Of a stretch of 64,000 bases of DNA, positions 1 through 10,498 are shown piece by piece. The DNA is from Nevskia sp. (GTDB lineage Bacteria > Pseudomonadota > Gammaproteobacteria > Nevskiales > Nevskiaceae). Location: positions 62,001-126,000 of the forward strand of contig NZ_JAKFUM010000008.1 in the NCBI RefSeq assembly GCF_021732705.1. Direction: 5' to 3'. Within the stretch, counting starts at the first letter, position 1. Each line of letters begins with the position of its first letter. The position numbers and the translations under genes were made by a program. The notes under the pieces are model-generated. The model had not been told where the DNA came from, did not search any database, and saw nothing but the letters and a program-made list of their open reading frames with translations.

Positions 1-816
1 CACGGCGTCGATGTCGGCGGGAGCGGCGTCGGCGAGCCGGCGCGCGGTTTCGGTCTGCAGGTCGATGACCAGCGCGTTGATCATCCGGCGGATGGTTTCG
101 TGGCGCAGCTGGCGCGGCGTCAGGCTGGAGTAACGCGCGGTGACTTCGCCGTGGAAGCGCGCGAACAGCGGCACGTCGAGCAGCTGTTCGATGCTCAGGA
201 TGCCGGCACGCAGGCCGTCGTCGACATCGTGATTGTTGTAGGCGATCTGGTCGGCGATGTTGGTCAGCTGCGCTTCGAGACCGGGCTGCAGTCCTTTGAG
301 AAAACGCGCGCCGACATCGCCCAAGGTCGCCGCACGCGCCTGCGAGCAGTGCTTCAGGATGCCTTCGCGGGTTTCGAAGCTCAGGTTCAGGCCGCGGAAT
401 TCGGCGTACTTGTCTTCGAGTTCGTCGACCACGCGCAGGCTTTGGGCGTTGTGTTCGAAGCCGCCGTGGGCCTTCATGCAGTCGTCGAGCGCATCCTGCC
501 CGGCGTGGCCGAACGGCGTGTGGCCGAGGTCGTGCGCCAGCGCGATGGTTTCCGACAGGTCCTCGTTCAGCTGCAGGCTGCGGGCGAGGCTGCGGGCGAT
601 CTGCGCGACTTCCAGCGAATGGGTCAGGCGATTGCGGAACAGGTCGCCTTCATGGCTGACGAAGACCTGGGTCTTGTATTCCAGCCGCCGGAACGCGGCC
701 GAATGGATGATGCGGTCGCGATCCCGCTGGAACTCGCCGCGGCCCTGCGGGGGCGCCTCGGCATGACGACGGCCGCGCGTGCGGTCTTCGCGCGCGGCGT
801 ACGGCGCAAGGTTCAT
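1..816 (-). CDS. dgt: dGTP triphosphohydrolase, 3' end outside window
   Basis: Deoxyguanosinetriphosphate triphosphohydrolase-like protein, an HD-superfamily enzyme that hydrolyses dGTP to deoxyguanosine and triphosphate and so helps set cytoplasmic dNTP pools. The first 272 codons are visible. The diagnostic segments [20 protein letters not shown] and [17 protein letters not shown] (the HD metal-binding pair) are present in the expected order. The start ATG overlaps the aroB stop codon as ATGA and no Shine-Dalgarno is visible, which suggests translational coupling at the end of the pil-aroKB operon. The frame is open to the window edge, so the C-terminal part is missing here only because of the cut. 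Family assignment is firm; substrate preference is inferred from the family. Confidence 0.93.
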   Translation of the reverse strand, partial: MNLAPYAAREDRTRGRRHAEAPPQGRGEFQRDRDRIIHSAAFRRLEYKTQVFVSHEGDLFRNRLTHSLEVAQIARSLARSLQLNEDLSETIALAHDLGHTPFGHAGQDALDDCMKAHGGFEHNAQSLRVVDELEDKYAEFRGLNLSFETREGILKHCSQARAATLGDVGARFLKGLQPGLEAQLTNIADQIAYNNHDVDDGLRAGILSIEQLLDVPLFARFHGEVTARYSSLTPRQLRHETIRRMINALVIDLQTETARRLADAAPADIDAV

Positions 817-1943
817 GACACCGGCAGCGCCGGGCGCGACTCGGTGGCGGGCTCGGTGCTGCAGAAGTGCGCGAGCGTGGCGTCGAGCGCGGCCGTGTCG
901 AAATCCGCAGTCGTGGTGGACTCACCGATCGCGCGCATCAGCACCAGCCGCAGCTTGCCGGCCGCAACTTTCTTGTCGCGCGCCATCAGGCTGCGGAAAT
1001 CGTCCGGCGTCATGCCGGCGGGCGGGCGGATCGGCAGCCTCGCGCGCTCGATCAGGCGGATGCAGCGCTCGGCATCGTCCGGCTTCAGCCAGCCGAGGCG
1101 CATCGACAGATCGGCCGCCATCGCCAGACCGAGTCCGACCGCTTCGCCGTGCAGCCAGCTCTCGTACTTCGTGTAGGTCTCGACCGCGTGGCCGAAGGTG
1201 TGGCCCAGGTTCAGCAGGGTGCGCGGGCCGCCGGCCAGCGATTCGCGTTCGTCGAGCGCGACGATCCGGGCCTTCAGCTGGCAGCAGCGTTCGATCGCTT
1301 CAGCCAGTGCCGTGCCGTCGAGTTCGAGCAGCGCGTCCATGTCGCGTTCGAGCCGGGCGAACAGGCCGGAATCGCCGAGCATGCCGCACTTGATCACTTC
1401 GGCGATCCCGGCCGACAGCTCGCGCGGCGGCAGGGTGGCAAGCGTGCTGGTGTCGGCGTATACCGCCACCGGCTGGTGGAAGGCGCCGATCAGGTTCTTG
1501 CCGCGCGCGTGGTTGACGCCGGTCTTGCCGCCGACCGACGAATCGACCTGGCTGAGCAGGGTCGTCGGCATCTGCACGAAGGCGATGCCGCGCTGGTAGA
1601 TCGCGGCGACGAAGCCGGTCAGATCGCCGATGACGCCGCCGCCCAGCGCGATCAGCACGCCATCGCGGGCGATGCGGCTGGCCAGCAGCCAGTCCAGCAG
1701 CAGTTCGGCGTTGGCCAGCGTTTTCTGGGTTTCACCCGCCGGCAGCACGAAGGCGTGCTCGCGCGTCAGGCCGAGGGCATCGAGCACCGGATCGAGGTAA
1801 CGCGCGGCGACGTTGGCATCGGTGACGACGCGCAGCGGCTTGCCCTTGAGGTCCACGAACGACGCCGGATCGGCCAGCAGACCGGCACCGATGTTTAGCG
1901 GATAGCTGCGCTCGCCGAGCTCGACCTTCAGGACGCGGGTCAA
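813..1943 (-). CDS. aroB: 3-dehydroquinate synthase
   Basis: Second step of the shikimate pathway: NAD-dependent cyclisation of DAHP to 3-dehydroquinate in the cytoplasm. The signature [14 protein letters not shown] is followed by [17 protein letters not shown], and the metal-binding histidines lie in HTFGHAVE and [10 protein letters not shown] place the start at a TTG only 4 nt after the aroK stop. This gives about 376 residues against roughly 360 in the family, and the protein opens with the usual beta-strand preceding [11 protein letters not shown] longer in-frame reading from an upstream ATG would lie inside aroK and adds unrelated sequence. The gene is translationally linked to aroK upstream and dgt downstream. 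Confidence 0.95.
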   Translation of the reverse strand: MTRVLKVELGERSYPLNIGAGLLADPASFVDLKGKPLRVVTDANVAARYLDPVLDALGLTREHAFVLPAGETQKTLANAELLLDWLLASRIARDGVLIALGGGVIGDLTGFVAAIYQRGIAFVQMPTTLLSQVDSSVGGKTGVNHARGKNLIGAFHQPVAVYADTSTLATLPPRELSAGIAEVIKCGMLGDSGLFARLERDMDALLELDGTALAEAIERCCQLKARIVALDERESLAGGPRTLLNLGHTFGHAVETYTKYESWLHGEAVGLGLAMAADLSMRLGWLKPDDAERCIRLIERARLPIRPPAGMTPDDFRSLMARDKKVAAGKLRLVLMRAIGESTTTADFDTAALDATLAHFCSTEPATESRPALPVS

Positions 1944-1947
1944 GGGT

Positions 1948-2493
1948 TCAGGACGCGGACGCGGGGACGGTGGCGACGGGGCGGACGAAGTGGTCTTCAA
2001 TCTCGCGCGCGAGGGCGCGGGCGTTGCGTCCGTCGGTGTGGACGACGAGGTCGGCGATTTCACGGTAGAGAGGATCGCGCAGCGTGAACAGGCGCTGGAG
2101 CGTGTCACGCCGGTCGCCGACCTGCAACAGCGGCCGGTTGTCGGTGCGCTCGGTCCGCATCAGCTGATGCTCGACGCTGGCGTGCAGATAGACGACGAAA
2201 CCGCGCTCGCCGAGCAGGGCACGCGAGTCCGGATCCATCACCGCGCCGCCGCCGGTCGACAGCACGATGCCGTCGCGTTCGGCCAGTTCGGCAATCGCCG
2301 CGCGCTCGCGCTTGCGGAAGCCGGCCTCGCCTTCCTTCTCGAAGATGAACGCGATGTTGACGCCGGTGCGGGCTTCGACCACCTGATCGGAATCGATGAA
2401 TTCCATGCGCCGCGCCTCGGCCAGCCGTCGGCCTACGGTCGTCTTGCCGGCACCCATCGGGCCGACCAGGTAGATGTTGCTCGTCTTGCCCAC
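1948..2493 (-). CDS. aroK: shikimate kinase
   Basis: ATP-dependent phosphorylation of shikimate to shikimate 3-phosphate, fifth step of aromatic amino acid synthesis. The Walker A loop GPMGAGKTT is at residues 11-19. The shikimate-binding acidic pair lies in EFIDSD, the glycine-rich STGGGAV segment follows, and the lid arginine region reads RTDNRPLL. At 181 residues the length is normal. The start is GTG. It lies 41 nt after pilQ and 4 nt before aroB, so it is read as part of the pilus operon, the order seen in Pseudomonas-type genomes. Confidence 0.96.
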   Translation of the reverse strand: MGKTSNIYLVGPMGAGKTTVGRRLAEARRMEFIDSDQVVEARTGVNIAFIFEKEGEAGFRKRERAAIAELAERDGIVLSTGGGAVMDPDSRALLGERGFVVYLHASVEHQLMRTERTDNRPLLQVGDRRDTLQRLFTLRDPLYREIADLVVHTDGRNARALAREIEDHFVRPVATVPASAS

Positions 2494-2534
2494 GTCGTGC
2501 GGTTCGGCCGGAAGCGTCGCACGACGCCGCGCCG

Positions 2535-4784
2535 TCAGTTGACCTTCAAGCCCTCGCTCAGGATCTTCGGCGTGATGAAGATCAGCAGTTCGGTCTTGTT
2601 GGCGATCTTGGATTTGGTGCGGAACAGTACGCCAAGCAGCGGCACGTCGCCAAGCAGCGGCACCTTGGTGACCGAGTCGTTGTTGGTCTGTTCGTAGATG
2701 CCGCCGAGCACCACCGTCTGGCCGTTGTCGACCAGCACCTGCGTCGTGACCTTGCGGGTGTCGATCGCCAGCGCGGTGCCGCCGGTGCCCGTGTTGACGT
2801 CCTGACCGCGGCTGTCGTTGTTGACCGCGAGGTCCATGATCACGCGGTTGTCCGGCGTGATCTGCGGCGTGACGTTCAGGCTCAGCACGGCCTTCTTGAA
2901 CTGGATGGCGGTGGCGCCGCTGGAGGTCGAGTTCTGGTAAGGAATTTCCACACCCTGCTCGATCGACGCCTGCTTGCCGTTGGCCGTGATCACGCGCGGG
3001 CTGGAGATGACTTCGCCCTTGCCTTCCGACTGCAGTGCCGACAATTCCAGATCGATCAGGGAGTTGCGACCGAGAATCGCGAGGGCGATGGCGCCGGCCG
3101 GGTTGGCCACCGGGAGGTTGACGTTGTAGCGATCGCCGATCGCGCCGGTCGGGCGCGGCAGGCTGGCGTTGCCGCCGATCGATGGCTGGCCGGTCACCGA
3201 GCCGCCAGTGCCCGGCAGGGTGGCATTGGTGCCTTCGCCGGAGCCGCTGGTCGAGATCAGGCCGCCGTTGCCGCCATCGCGGGTGCGGACACCGTTGACG
3301 CCGAGGCGAGCGCCGAAATCGCGCTGGAAGTTCGAACGGGCGACGACGATGCGCGATTCGATCAGCACCTGACGCACCGGGATGTCCAGCCGCTGCACCA
3401 GCGCCCGGATCTCGCCGAGCTTGTCGCGGGTTTCGAGCACCAGCAGCGTGTTGGTGCGCTCGTCGACGGTGACGCTGCCGCGATCGGACAGCACCGAGTT
3501 TTCCTTCGACTTGATCAGGGTCGCCAGATCGGTGGCCTTGGCGTAGTTGACCTGGATGATTTCCGAGCGCAGTGCGGCGAGCTGCACCTTCTGCTTCTCG
3601 TTCTCCAGTTCCGCCTTCTCGCGCTGCGCCAGTTCATCGAGCGGCGCGACGAGGATGACGTTGCCGGTCTTGCGCTGGCCCAGCCCCTTCGTGCGCAGGA
3701 TGATGTCCAGCGCCTGATCCCACGGCACGTTCTGCAGGCGCATCGCGATCTGGCCGGTCACCGAATCCGACACCACCATGTTGGTCTGCGCGACGTCGGC
3801 GATGATCTGCAGCAGCGAACGCACGTCGACACTCTGGAAGCTCAGCGAAATCCGCTCGCCGGTGTACTGCGGTTCGGCGCGGCGGCGTTCCTCGAGCTTG
3901 TCCTGCGAGACCGGCTGCAGTTCCAGCGTGAAGGCATTGCCGGACTGATACGCCACCTGCTCGAAGTCGCCGGCGGCGATCGGCGTGACCACGATCTGCG
4001 TGTTGGCGCCGTCGCGGCTGGCGTCGATGAACTTCACCGGTGTGGCGAAGTCGAGCACGTCGAGGCGCTTGGCCAGGCGTTCCGGCAGCGCCGTGTTCTT
4101 GAACCGCGCGATGATCTTGCCGCCTTCCTCGCGGACATCGACGGCGTTGCGGGTGTCGCCAACGGTGACGATGATGCGGCCCTCGCCCTTTTCGCCGCGG
4201 CGGAAATCGATGTTGCTGATCAGGCCCTGGGTCTGGCCGGGGTTGGTCGCCGCCACCGGCGCCGGCGCCGGCGCGGGGGCCGGCTGCGCCGCCGGCGCCG
4301 GGCTGGACGCACCGGACAGCGCGCCGCCCAGACCGGCGAGCTCGAGGAAGACCTTGTTGCCGCTGACCCGGACGGTGTGCGGCGTCAGCGTGGTCATCTC
4401 GATCACGACGCGCGACCGGCCCTTGGCTTCGGCCGCGGCGATCGAGCGCACCTGACCGACATTGACCTTGCGATAGCGCTCGGCCAGCGCCAGCGTGGTG
4501 TCGGCTAGATCCAGCGACAGCCGCGCCGGCTTCTCGATCGTGAACACCGTCGGCTCCGGCGACGGTGCCGACAGGGTCAGCGTCAGCAGCACGCGGTCGC
4601 CATCGAGGGCGACGAAATCCATCGCCTGCAGCGACCGCACCTGCTCGGCACGCGCCGGCAGCAGCAGCGACATCAGCACGAGGGCGATCAGCGCGAGCGC
4701 GCGGCCGATCAGACCGGTGCCGGTGCGGGCTCCGGGCCCGGTGCGGAAACCCGCTTTCGGCTTGGCGGTGGTTGCGGTCGACAT
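2535..4784 (-). CDS. pilQ: type IV pilus outer-membrane secretin PilQ
   Basis: Forms the outer-membrane channel through which type IV pili extend. A signal peptide-like segment (hydrophobic [15 protein letters not shown]) is followed by AMIN-type peptidoglycan-binding domains around residues 40-130 and 180-270. A Pro/Ala linker separates the two. Then come the secretin N-terminal (STN) and NolW-like domains and the C-terminal secretin barrel, with [15 protein letters not shown] near the end. I chose the ATG with a GGAG 7 nt upstream. An alternative GTG at 4880 overlaps the pilP stop as GTGA and would add 32 residues before the signal peptide. The gene follows pilP, which usually escorts secretin assembly. 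Confidence 0.95.
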   Translation of the reverse strand: MSTATTAKPKAGFRTGPGARTGTGLIGRALALIALVLMSLLLPARAEQVRSLQAMDFVALDGDRVLLTLTLSAPSPEPTVFTIEKPARLSLDLADTTLALAERYRKVNVGQVRSIAAAEAKGRSRVVIEMTTLTPHTVRVSGNKVFLELAGLGGALSGASSPAPAAQPAPAPAPAPVAATNPGQTQGLISNIDFRRGEKGEGRIIVTVGDTRNAVDVREEGGKIIARFKNTALPERLAKRLDVLDFATPVKFIDASRDGANTQIVVTPIAAGDFEQVAYQSGNAFTLELQPVSQDKLEERRRAEPQYTGERISLSFQSVDVRSLLQIIADVAQTNMVVSDSVTGQIAMRLQNVPWDQALDIILRTKGLGQRKTGNVILVAPLDELAQREKAELENEKQKVQLAALRSEIIQVNYAKATDLATLIKSKENSVLSDRGSVTVDERTNTLLVLETRDKLGEIRALVQRLDIPVRQVLIESRIVVARSNFQRDFGARLGVNGVRTRDGGNGGLISTSGSGEGTNATLPGTGGSVTGQPSIGGNASLPRPTGAIGDRYNVNLPVANPAGAIALAILGRNSLIDLELSALQSEGKGEVISSPRVITANGKQASIEQGVEIPYQNSTSSGATAIQFKKAVLSLNVTPQITPDNRVIMDLAVNNDSRGQDVNTGTGGTALAIDTRKVTTQVLVDNGQTVVLGGIYEQTNNDSVTKVPLLGDVPLLGVLFRTKSKIANKTELLIFITPKILSEGLKVN

Positions 4785-4876
4785 CGTTGTGCTCCAGTGC
4801 AGCCGTGTTCGGGAAATGACGGACCAGCGGACAAGGGCGCTCGGCAGCGCACCGGGGGTCGGAGTGTTCATGGGCT

Positions 4877-5410
4877 TCACTCGGTGGCGGCAAGCGCCGC
4901 TGCGCGTTCGATGAAGCCGCCGAAACCGTCCGGAATGATCTCGGTCAGCGTGACTTCGGCTTCGGCCACCTTGTTGATGCGGCCGTAGTTCTGGCCCATG
5001 TGATCACCGACGCTGACGCGGTGGATCACCGAATCCGGCGCCTTGACCATGGCATAGGTCTTGGTGCCGAAGGTGACGATGCCGACCAGACGCAGCGCAT
5101 CGAGCGGGAATTCCTCGAGCGGTTCCTTGTTGCGGTTGACGTCCGGCCGCAGGGCCGCGTCGCCGGGGCCGCCGCGCTCGCGCTGGTTCGGCGCGGTGAC
5201 GAACGGATCGCGCCGATCCTGACCGACGTAGGCGAACGCCTCGTACTGCTTCATCTGCGGAATCGGGTCGATCTGGTTGCTCTTCCGTGCCTTCACTTCG
5301 GCGACGTAGCCCTGCAGGTCGCTCATGTCGCGGCTGCAGCCGGCCAGCAGGCCGGCGGCCGCCAGCGCCACGACGGTCAAGCGCAACGACGACGGCAGCA
5401 CCGGCTTCAT
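4877..5410 (-). CDS. pilP: type IV pilus inner-membrane lipoprotein PilP
   Basis: Periplasmic lipoprotein linking the inner-membrane PilMNO platform to the PilQ secretin. The N-terminus has a hydrophobic stretch ending in the lipobox LLAGC at residues 21-25, so Cys25 is the predicted lipidated residue. The body contains DRRDPFV and LDALRLVGIVTFG, typical of PilP homology domains. At 177 residues the length matches the family. The start ATG overlaps the pilO stop (ATGA). Confidence 0.94.
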   Translation of the reverse strand: MKPVLPSSLRLTVVALAAAGLLAGCSRDMSDLQGYVAEVKARKSNQIDPIPQMKQYEAFAYVGQDRRDPFVTAPNQRERGGPGDAALRPDVNRNKEPLEEFPLDALRLVGIVTFGTKTYAMVKAPDSVIHRVSVGDHMGQNYGRINKVAEAEVTLTEIIPDGFGGFIERAAALAATE

Positions 5411-6078
5411 GGCGTGCTCCGGCGGGTCGGCCGCGGACGGTTGCCGTCGGCGGGCGGGGCGATCTCGCTTTCGTCGAGATAGCGATAGGTCTTGGCCAGC
5501 GCGCTCATCCGCAGCGCGCCGCGCGCGCCGCCGGGCTGGTTGGCGCCGCCGGCAGGGCGAATCTCGACCTCGTCGATGGTCACGATGCGCGGCAGTGCCG
5601 CCACGCCGCCGACGAACGCGCCCATCTGGTGATAGTTGCCGGTGACGACGATGCGGTTCGGCACCTCGGCGTAGAACTCCTTCGGCACTTCCGGCTGCGG
5701 CTGGAACAGCTCCTCCTCGAGGCTCGACGCGACGCGAGTCTGCGAGATGTCATTCAGCAGGTTCTCGACTTCGGTCTTGCTCGGCAGCTGCCGCAGCATG
5801 GCACCGAAATCGCGCTCCATCGTTTCCAGCTGCGCCTTGTAGGCATCGAGCGCCGCGACCTTCTTCTGCTTGCGCTCGAACTCGCCCTTCAGCGTGACTT
5901 CCTTCTGTTCCTCGACGCCCAAGGTTTCATACTCGGGCTTGATCAGGCTCCACGCGCCGACGCCGATGATCAGCACGCTGGCGACGACCACGGCGCCGAT
6001 GTGGGCCCAGCGCGGCCAGGCCCCCGGGTTCTTCAGGTCGAGCTGCTGCAGCTCCTCAAAGACTTCTTGCGCGGTCAT
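5407..6078 (-). CDS. pilO: type IV pilus assembly protein PilO
   Basis: Bitopic inner-membrane protein that pairs with PilN to form the alignment complex of the pilus machine. A short cytoplasmic N-terminus is followed by one membrane helix at about residues 28-47, then a coiled-coil stretch rich in Glu/Lys (about 55-90) and a ferredoxin-like periplasmic domain with LPSKTEVENLLNDIS. It is 223 residues long. It overlaps both pilN and pilP by 4 nt. The C-terminal dozen residues are Pro/Arg-rich and look disordered. Confidence 0.94.
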   Translation of the reverse strand: MTAQEVFEELQQLDLKNPGAWPRWAHIGAVVVASVLIIGVGAWSLIKPEYETLGVEEQKEVTLKGEFERKQKKVAALDAYKAQLETMERDFGAMLRQLPSKTEVENLLNDISQTRVASSLEEELFQPQPEVPKEFYAEVPNRIVVTGNYHQMGAFVGGVAALPRIVTIDEVEIRPAGGANQPGGARGALRMSALAKTYRYLDESEIAPPADGNRPRPTRRSTP

Positions 6079-6671
6079 GGCTTCACCTCGGTCCGGCCGC
6101 TGGCCTCGGCCGTCTCGTCACCGGAGGCCTTGGTCAGGTTGGTGACCTGCAGGGTGAATTCGCTGTTGCGCTGCTTGTTCTTCTCGCCGGTCTTGATCAC
6201 GACCAGCTTCGGGTCCTTGAACCACGGGCTCGAATCGAGATTCTTCAGGTAGGCCGAGATCCGGCCCGACGATTCGGCGATGCCTTCGATCGTCACGCTC
6301 TGGCCGCTCTGCTTGACCGAGCTCAGGAAGATGCCGTCCGGCAGCGTGTTGACGATCTCGTCGAAGAAATGGACGGTGGCCGAGCGGCTTTCCTGCAACT
6401 GCTGGATTACGTTCATCCGCGACACGAGGTTCGCCTTGACCTTCTCCAGCTCCTGGATTTCCTTGATCTGCTTGTCGAGATCGCTGATCTGGGTGCTGAG
6501 GTACTGGTTGCGGCTCTGCTGATGCGCCACGGCTTCGGTGACCGTGACATAGCCGAGCCCGAGCAGCGCGGCGCTGGCGCCGATGCCGAGCCCGAGCAGG
6601 GTCAGGAACTGCTGCTTGCGACGGGCGCGGCGTGCGGCGCGCCAGTCGAGCAGGTTGATTCTGGTGGCCAT
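6075..6671 (-). CDS. pilN: type IV pilus assembly protein PilN
   Basis: Inner-membrane partner of PilO. Its cytoplasmic N-terminal INLLDWR motif (residues 5-11) is the known docking peptide for PilM. One membrane helix follows at about residues 24-45, then a coiled coil and a periplasmic domain with LPDGIFLSSVKQSGQ, characteristic of PilN. The ATG lies 6 nt after the pilM stop. At 198 residues the length is normal. Confidence 0.95.
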   Translation of the reverse strand: MATRINLLDWRAARRARRKQQFLTLLGLGIGASAALLGLGYVTVTEAVAHQQSRNQYLSTQISDLDKQIKEIQELEKVKANLVSRMNVIQQLQESRSATVHFFDEIVNTLPDGIFLSSVKQSGQSVTIEGIAESSGRISAYLKNLDSSPWFKDPKLVVIKTGEKNKQRNSEFTLQVTNLTKASGDETAEASGRTEVKP

Positions 6672-6677
6672 GGCGCG

Positions 6678-7763
6678 TCAGTCCTCCGGATCGAACGCGC
6701 GCAGCGCCAGACCCGCCGCGATCAGCATCGACGCCTCGTCCTGCCCAAGCTGCGCCGGCTTGGCGCGCGAGCCGATCGACATCTTCGAGAACGGCTGGGC
6801 AATGACGCAGGGAATCTGCAGGCGCTTCTGGATCGCCGCATCGACGCCCGGGATATGGGCGCAGCCGCCGGCCAGGATCAGCTGGTCGATGACGTTGTGG
6901 CGCGACGCTGCAGCGAAGAAGAACTGCAGCGAGCGGTCGATCTGCTGCGCCATGTCGGCGATGAAATGCGTCAGCACTTCGCTTTCGTAGTTGTTCGGCA
7001 GGTTGCCCAGGCGCTTGGCCTTGCCGGCCTCGTCGTAGCTCATGCCGTAGAACCGCATGATGTCCTCGGTCAGCTGCTTGCCGCCAAAGGCCTGATCGCG
7101 GGTGTAGATGGTCTGCAGGTCGTGCAGCACCAGCAGCGAGGTGGTGGAGGCGCCGACATCGACCACGGCCACGGTCTTGCCCGCGCCCTGCGCCGGCATC
7201 TGATGGGTCAGGAACTGGCAGGCGTTCTCGAGCGCATAGGCTTCGATGTCGACCACCAGCGGCTTCAGGCCGGCGATCTCGAGCGCGGCGATGCGGGTTT
7301 CGACCTGCTCCTTGCGGCAGGCCGCGAGCAGCACGTCGACGGTGTCCTTCTCGCGAGCCGATGGGCCCAGCACCTGGAAATCGAGGTTCACTTCATCGAT
7401 CGGGTACGGAATGTACTGATCGGCTTCGGCCTTGATCTGCTCCTCCATGTCGTTTTCCTTCAACGACTGGGGCATGCCGATGATCTTGGTGATGACCGAG
7501 GAGCCGGCGACGGCGACGGCGACCTGCCGCGTGCGGGTGCCAGCCCGGTTCAGCGCGCGGACGATGACTTCGCCGACGGCGCGGGGATCGGTGATCTGCT
7601 TGTCGTTGACGACATTCGGCGGCAGCGGTTCGACGGCATAGGCCTCGACGCTGTAGCGGTCGCCGCGCTTGCCGAGTTCCAGCAGCTTGACGGCACTGGA
7701 CGAGATGTCCAGACCGATCAGCTCGCGGCTCCCTCTTCCAAACAGCGACTGCTTGATCGACAT
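6678..7763 (-). CDS. pilM: type IV pilus actin-like ATPase PilM
   Basis: Cytoplasmic FtsA/actin-fold ATP-binding protein that recruits PilN and couples the pilus motor to the membrane complex. The phosphate-1 loop LIGLDISSSAVKLLEL lies near the N-terminus. VAVVDVGASTTSLLVL (phosphate-2) and LILAGGCAHIPGVD (adenosine loop) follow. The chosen ATG has AGAGGT just upstream and gives 361 residues. An earlier in-frame ATG at 7859 would add unrelated Arg/Pro-rich sequence in the promoter region. First gene of the operon, divergent from mrcA. Confidence 0.95.
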   Translation of the reverse strand: MSIKQSLFGRGSRELIGLDISSSAVKLLELGKRGDRYSVEAYAVEPLPPNVVNDKQITDPRAVGEVIVRALNRAGTRTRQVAVAVAGSSVITKIIGMPQSLKENDMEEQIKAEADQYIPYPIDEVNLDFQVLGPSAREKDTVDVLLAACRKEQVETRIAALEIAGLKPLVVDIEAYALENACQFLTHQMPAQGAGKTVAVVDVGASTTSLLVLHDLQTIYTRDQAFGGKQLTEDIMRFYGMSYDEAGKAKRLGNLPNNYESEVLTHFIADMAQQIDRSLQFFFAAASRHNVIDQLILAGGCAHIPGVDAAIQKRLQIPCVIAQPFSKMSIGSRAKPAQLGQDEASMLIAAGLALRAFDPED

Positions 7764-7864
7764 GACCTCTCGCACCCCAGTTGACGAGCCCCCGAGTGGC
7801 CCTGCGCTGCCTCGCTCGCGAACTGCGGCGGTCGGGCGAAATGACGGCTTCCCGAGCAAGACTT

Positions 7865-7892
7865 AATATAGCCCATGTTTTTTACGGCGCAA
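7865..7892 (-). promoter_or_regulatory. candidate sigma70-type promoter for pilM operon
   Basis: In the 260-nt divergent space between pilM and mrcA the only AT-rich island contains, on the minus strand, TTGCGC, a 16-nt spacer and TATATT. It would start transcription about 95 nt upstream of the pilM ATG. An alternative -35 (TTGTTG) gives a 19-nt spacer. No comparable element was found for mrcA on the plus strand. Confidence 0.42.
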
Positions 7893-8023
7893 CAACAACT
7901 TGTGCGTCTAAGTGCCTGATAGAAGCCCTAAAGCAGGCGATGAAAGGCGAGGCTTGCACCCCCTGCGGAAGGGTCTGCAAGCCGCGTTCCGAAGCTCCCC
8001 AAACCGGACCGGGAGACACACGT

Positions 8024-10498
8024 TTGAAACCTGATTTTCGCATCGGCCGGATCGTCCTGATCGGGCTGGTCAGTCTGGCGATCCTCGGCGTCGTCGGCTT
8101 CCTTGGCGCCCGCGCCTGGTATGCGCCGCAGTTGCCGTCGGTCGAAAGCCTGCACGAGATCAAGCTCGGCGTGCCGCTCAGGGTTTATACGCGCGACGGC
8201 AAGCTGATCGGCGAGTTCGGCGCTGAACGGCGTGAACCGCTCCGCTACGAGCAATTGCCGAAGCCTCTGGTGCAGGCGTTCCTCGCGGCCGAGGACGATC
8301 GCTTCTTCGAGCATTCCGGCGTCGACATGGCCGGCCTCGCCCGCGCCGTCGTGGTGCTGGCAACGACCGGCGAGAAACGCCAGGGCGGCTCGACCATCAC
8401 GATGCAGCTGGCGCGCAACGTCTATTTGACCAACGAGCGCAGTTTCTCGCGCAAGTTCAAGGAAATCTTCCTGGCACAAAAGATCGAGCGGGAACTGAGC
8501 AAGGAAGCCATTCTCGAGCTGTACCTGAATCGAATCTTCCTCGGCGCCCGGGCCTACGGCGTCGGCGCTGCGGCATCGGTCTATTTCGGCAAGGATGTCG
8601 ACGAGCTGACCATTGCCGAGTCGGCGATGATCGCCGGCCTGCCGAAGGCGCCGTCGCGCGACAACCCGCTGAGCAACCCGGAGCGGGCCAAGAATCGCCG
8701 CGATTACGTGCTGCGCCGCATGCGCGAGCTCGGCTACATCGATCAGGCGGCGTACCAGACGGCGCTGGCCGAGCCGGTGACCGCATTCGAGCACGCCACC
8801 GCGGTCGAGGCCGAAGGCCGATACGTCGCCGAAATGGTCCGCGCCGAGCTGTACGCGCAGCACGGCGAAGGCACCTACACCGACGGCTACACCGTCACCA
8901 CCACGCTGGACTCGACCCGGCAGCAGGCCGCGACCGCCGCGCTGCGCGGCGGTCTTCTCGCGTACGAGGAGCGTCACGGCTACAACGGTGCGGAAGCGAA
9001 GCTGCCGCCGGAACTGTTGCCGAAGCTCGGCGTGCAGCCGCTGGCGCCTGAAATCCGGGCCCAGCTGGCGGCGCGGCCGCCGGTGGCCGGCCTGAAACCG
9101 GCGGTGGTGCTGAGCTATGCACCGGAACTGCTGGTCGTCGCCACCGAGGACGGGCGGCTGGAACTGCCGGCCGCCGCGTTCAAGTGGGCCGGCTTCAACG
9201 ACAAGCGCAAGCCGGCAGTGGGCGACCTGCTGCGGGTCGCGAAGATCGGCGCGAACTGGCGGATGACGCAATTGCCCGACGTGCAGGGCGCGTTCGTCGC
9301 ACTCGATCCGCGCGATGGCGCGGTGCAGGCGCTGGTCGGCGGCTACGACTTCTTCCTCGGCAACTTCAATCGCGCGACGCAGGCGCGGCGGCAGGTGGGC
9401 TCGGGCTTCAAGCCATTCCTGTACACCGCGGCGCTGTCGAAGGGCTACACGCCGGCGTCGATCTTCCTCGATGCGCCGGTGGTGTTCACCAGCGTCAATC
9501 CGGACGACGACTGGCGTCCGGGCAACTACGAAGGCAAGTTCAAGGGTCCGATGCGGCTGCGCGAGGCGCTGGCGCTGTCGCGCAATCTGGTGTCGGTGCG
9601 CGTGGCGCAGGCCATCGGCATCGACTACACCCGCGAGTTCGCAACGCGCTTCGGCTTCGACAAGTCGCGCCTGCCGGCCGATCTGACCGTGGCCTTGGGC
9701 AGCGCCTCGATGACGCCGATGGAACAGGCTCGCGCCTACGCCGTGCTCGCCAACGGCGGCTATCTGGTCGATCCGTACTTCATCCTGAGCATTCGCGACG
9801 GCGCCGGCAACGAAGTGTTCAAGGCCCGGCCGAAGATCGCGTGCCCGGCCTGCGATGCGCCGCCGCCACCGCCACCGGAACCGGCGCTCGATCCGGCCGC
9901 CGCCCATGCGGACGCCGATCCGGACGCCGAGCCGGCAGCGGAACCTGCGCCGACACCGGCGGTGGCGGAAGTGCCGGCGGAACCGGCGCCGCCACCGGTC
10001 GCGCCTGCGGATCGCGCGCCGCGCGTGCTGGCGGCTGACCTCGACTACCTGATCACCAGCATGCTGCACGACGTGGTCACGCGCGGCACGGCGGCGCAGG
10101 TCAAGGCGCTGGGCCGCGACGACTTGGCCGGCAAGACCGGCACCTCGAACGACGAGACCGATGCCTGGTTCAACGGCTACTGCCAGTCGCTGGTGGCGGT
10201 GACCTGGATCGGCTTCGACCAGCCGAAGCCGCTCGGTCGCGGCGAAGTCGGCGGCCGTTCGGCCGTGCCGGTGTGGATGGACTTCATGCGCACGGCGCTG
10301 AAGAACGAGCCGCAGCTGAAGCGCCCGATTCCGCCCGGCATCACCTCGATCGCGATCAACCCGAACAACGGCAAGCAGGTGTCCGGCGACACGCCCGGCG
10401 CGCTGTTCGAAGTGGTGCAGAGCGACCATGTGCCGCCGCCGGACGACGGCACCAGCGCCTACGGCAATGCCGAAGAATCCCCCGGTGACATTTTCTGA
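8024..10498 (+). CDS. mrcA: penicillin-binding protein 1A (bifunctional transglycosylase/transpeptidase)
   Basis: Class A PBP that polymerises and cross-links peptidoglycan. After a membrane anchor (about residues 9-30), the GT51 domain shows EDDRFFEHSGVD, GGSTITMQLARN and IERELSKEAILELYLNR. An OB-like insert follows. The transpeptidase has SGFKPF (catalytic SxxK), SRN (SxN) and KTGTSND (KTG box). The start is a TTG with GGGAG 8 nt upstream, giving 824 residues; an ATG at 7940 is possible but lacks a good ribosome site. Unusual is a stretch of about 58 residues rich in Pro, Ala and Asp between the SxN and KTG boxes, roughly residues 608-665. Divergence from pilMNOPQ is a classic arrangement. 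Confidence 0.95.
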   Translation: MKPDFRIGRIVLIGLVSLAILGVVGFLGARAWYAPQLPSVESLHEIKLGVPLRVYTRDGKLIGEFGAERREPLRYEQLPKPLVQAFLAAEDDRFFEHSGVDMAGLARAVVVLATTGEKRQGGSTITMQLARNVYLTNERSFSRKFKEIFLAQKIERELSKEAILELYLNRIFLGARAYGVGAAASVYFGKDVDELTIAESAMIAGLPKAPSRDNPLSNPERAKNRRDYVLRRMRELGYIDQAAYQTALAEPVTAFEHATAVEAEGRYVAEMVRAELYAQHGEGTYTDGYTVTTTLDSTRQQAATAALRGGLLAYEERHGYNGAEAKLPPELLPKLGVQPLAPEIRAQLAARPPVAGLKPAVVLSYAPELLVVATEDGRLELPAAAFKWAGFNDKRKPAVGDLLRVAKIGANWRMTQLPDVQGAFVALDPRDGAVQALVGGYDFFLGNFNRATQARRQVGSGFKPFLYTAALSKGYTPASIFLDAPVVFTSVNPDDDWRPGNYEGKFKGPMRLREALALSRNLVSVRVAQAIGIDYTREFATRFGFDKSRLPADLTVALGSASMTPMEQARAYAVLANGGYLVDPYFILSIRDGAGNEVFKARPKIACPACDAPPPPPPEPALDPAAAHADADPDAEPAAEPAPTPAVAEVPAEPAPPPVAPADRAPRVLAADLDYLITSMLHDVVTRGTAAQVKALGRDDLAGKTGTSNDETDAWFNGYCQSLVAVTWIGFDQPKPLGRGEVGGRSAVPVWMDFMRTALKNEPQLKRPIPPGITSIAINPNNGKQVSGDTPGALFEVVQSDHVPPPDDGTSAYGNAEESPGDIF

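Noticed and set aside
7928-10429. An open frame of 833 codons on the strand opposite mrcA
   Set aside because: Its translation is Arg/His/Gly-rich with no domain, and it mirrors the codon bias of the real high-GC gene. Long antisense frames are expected here.
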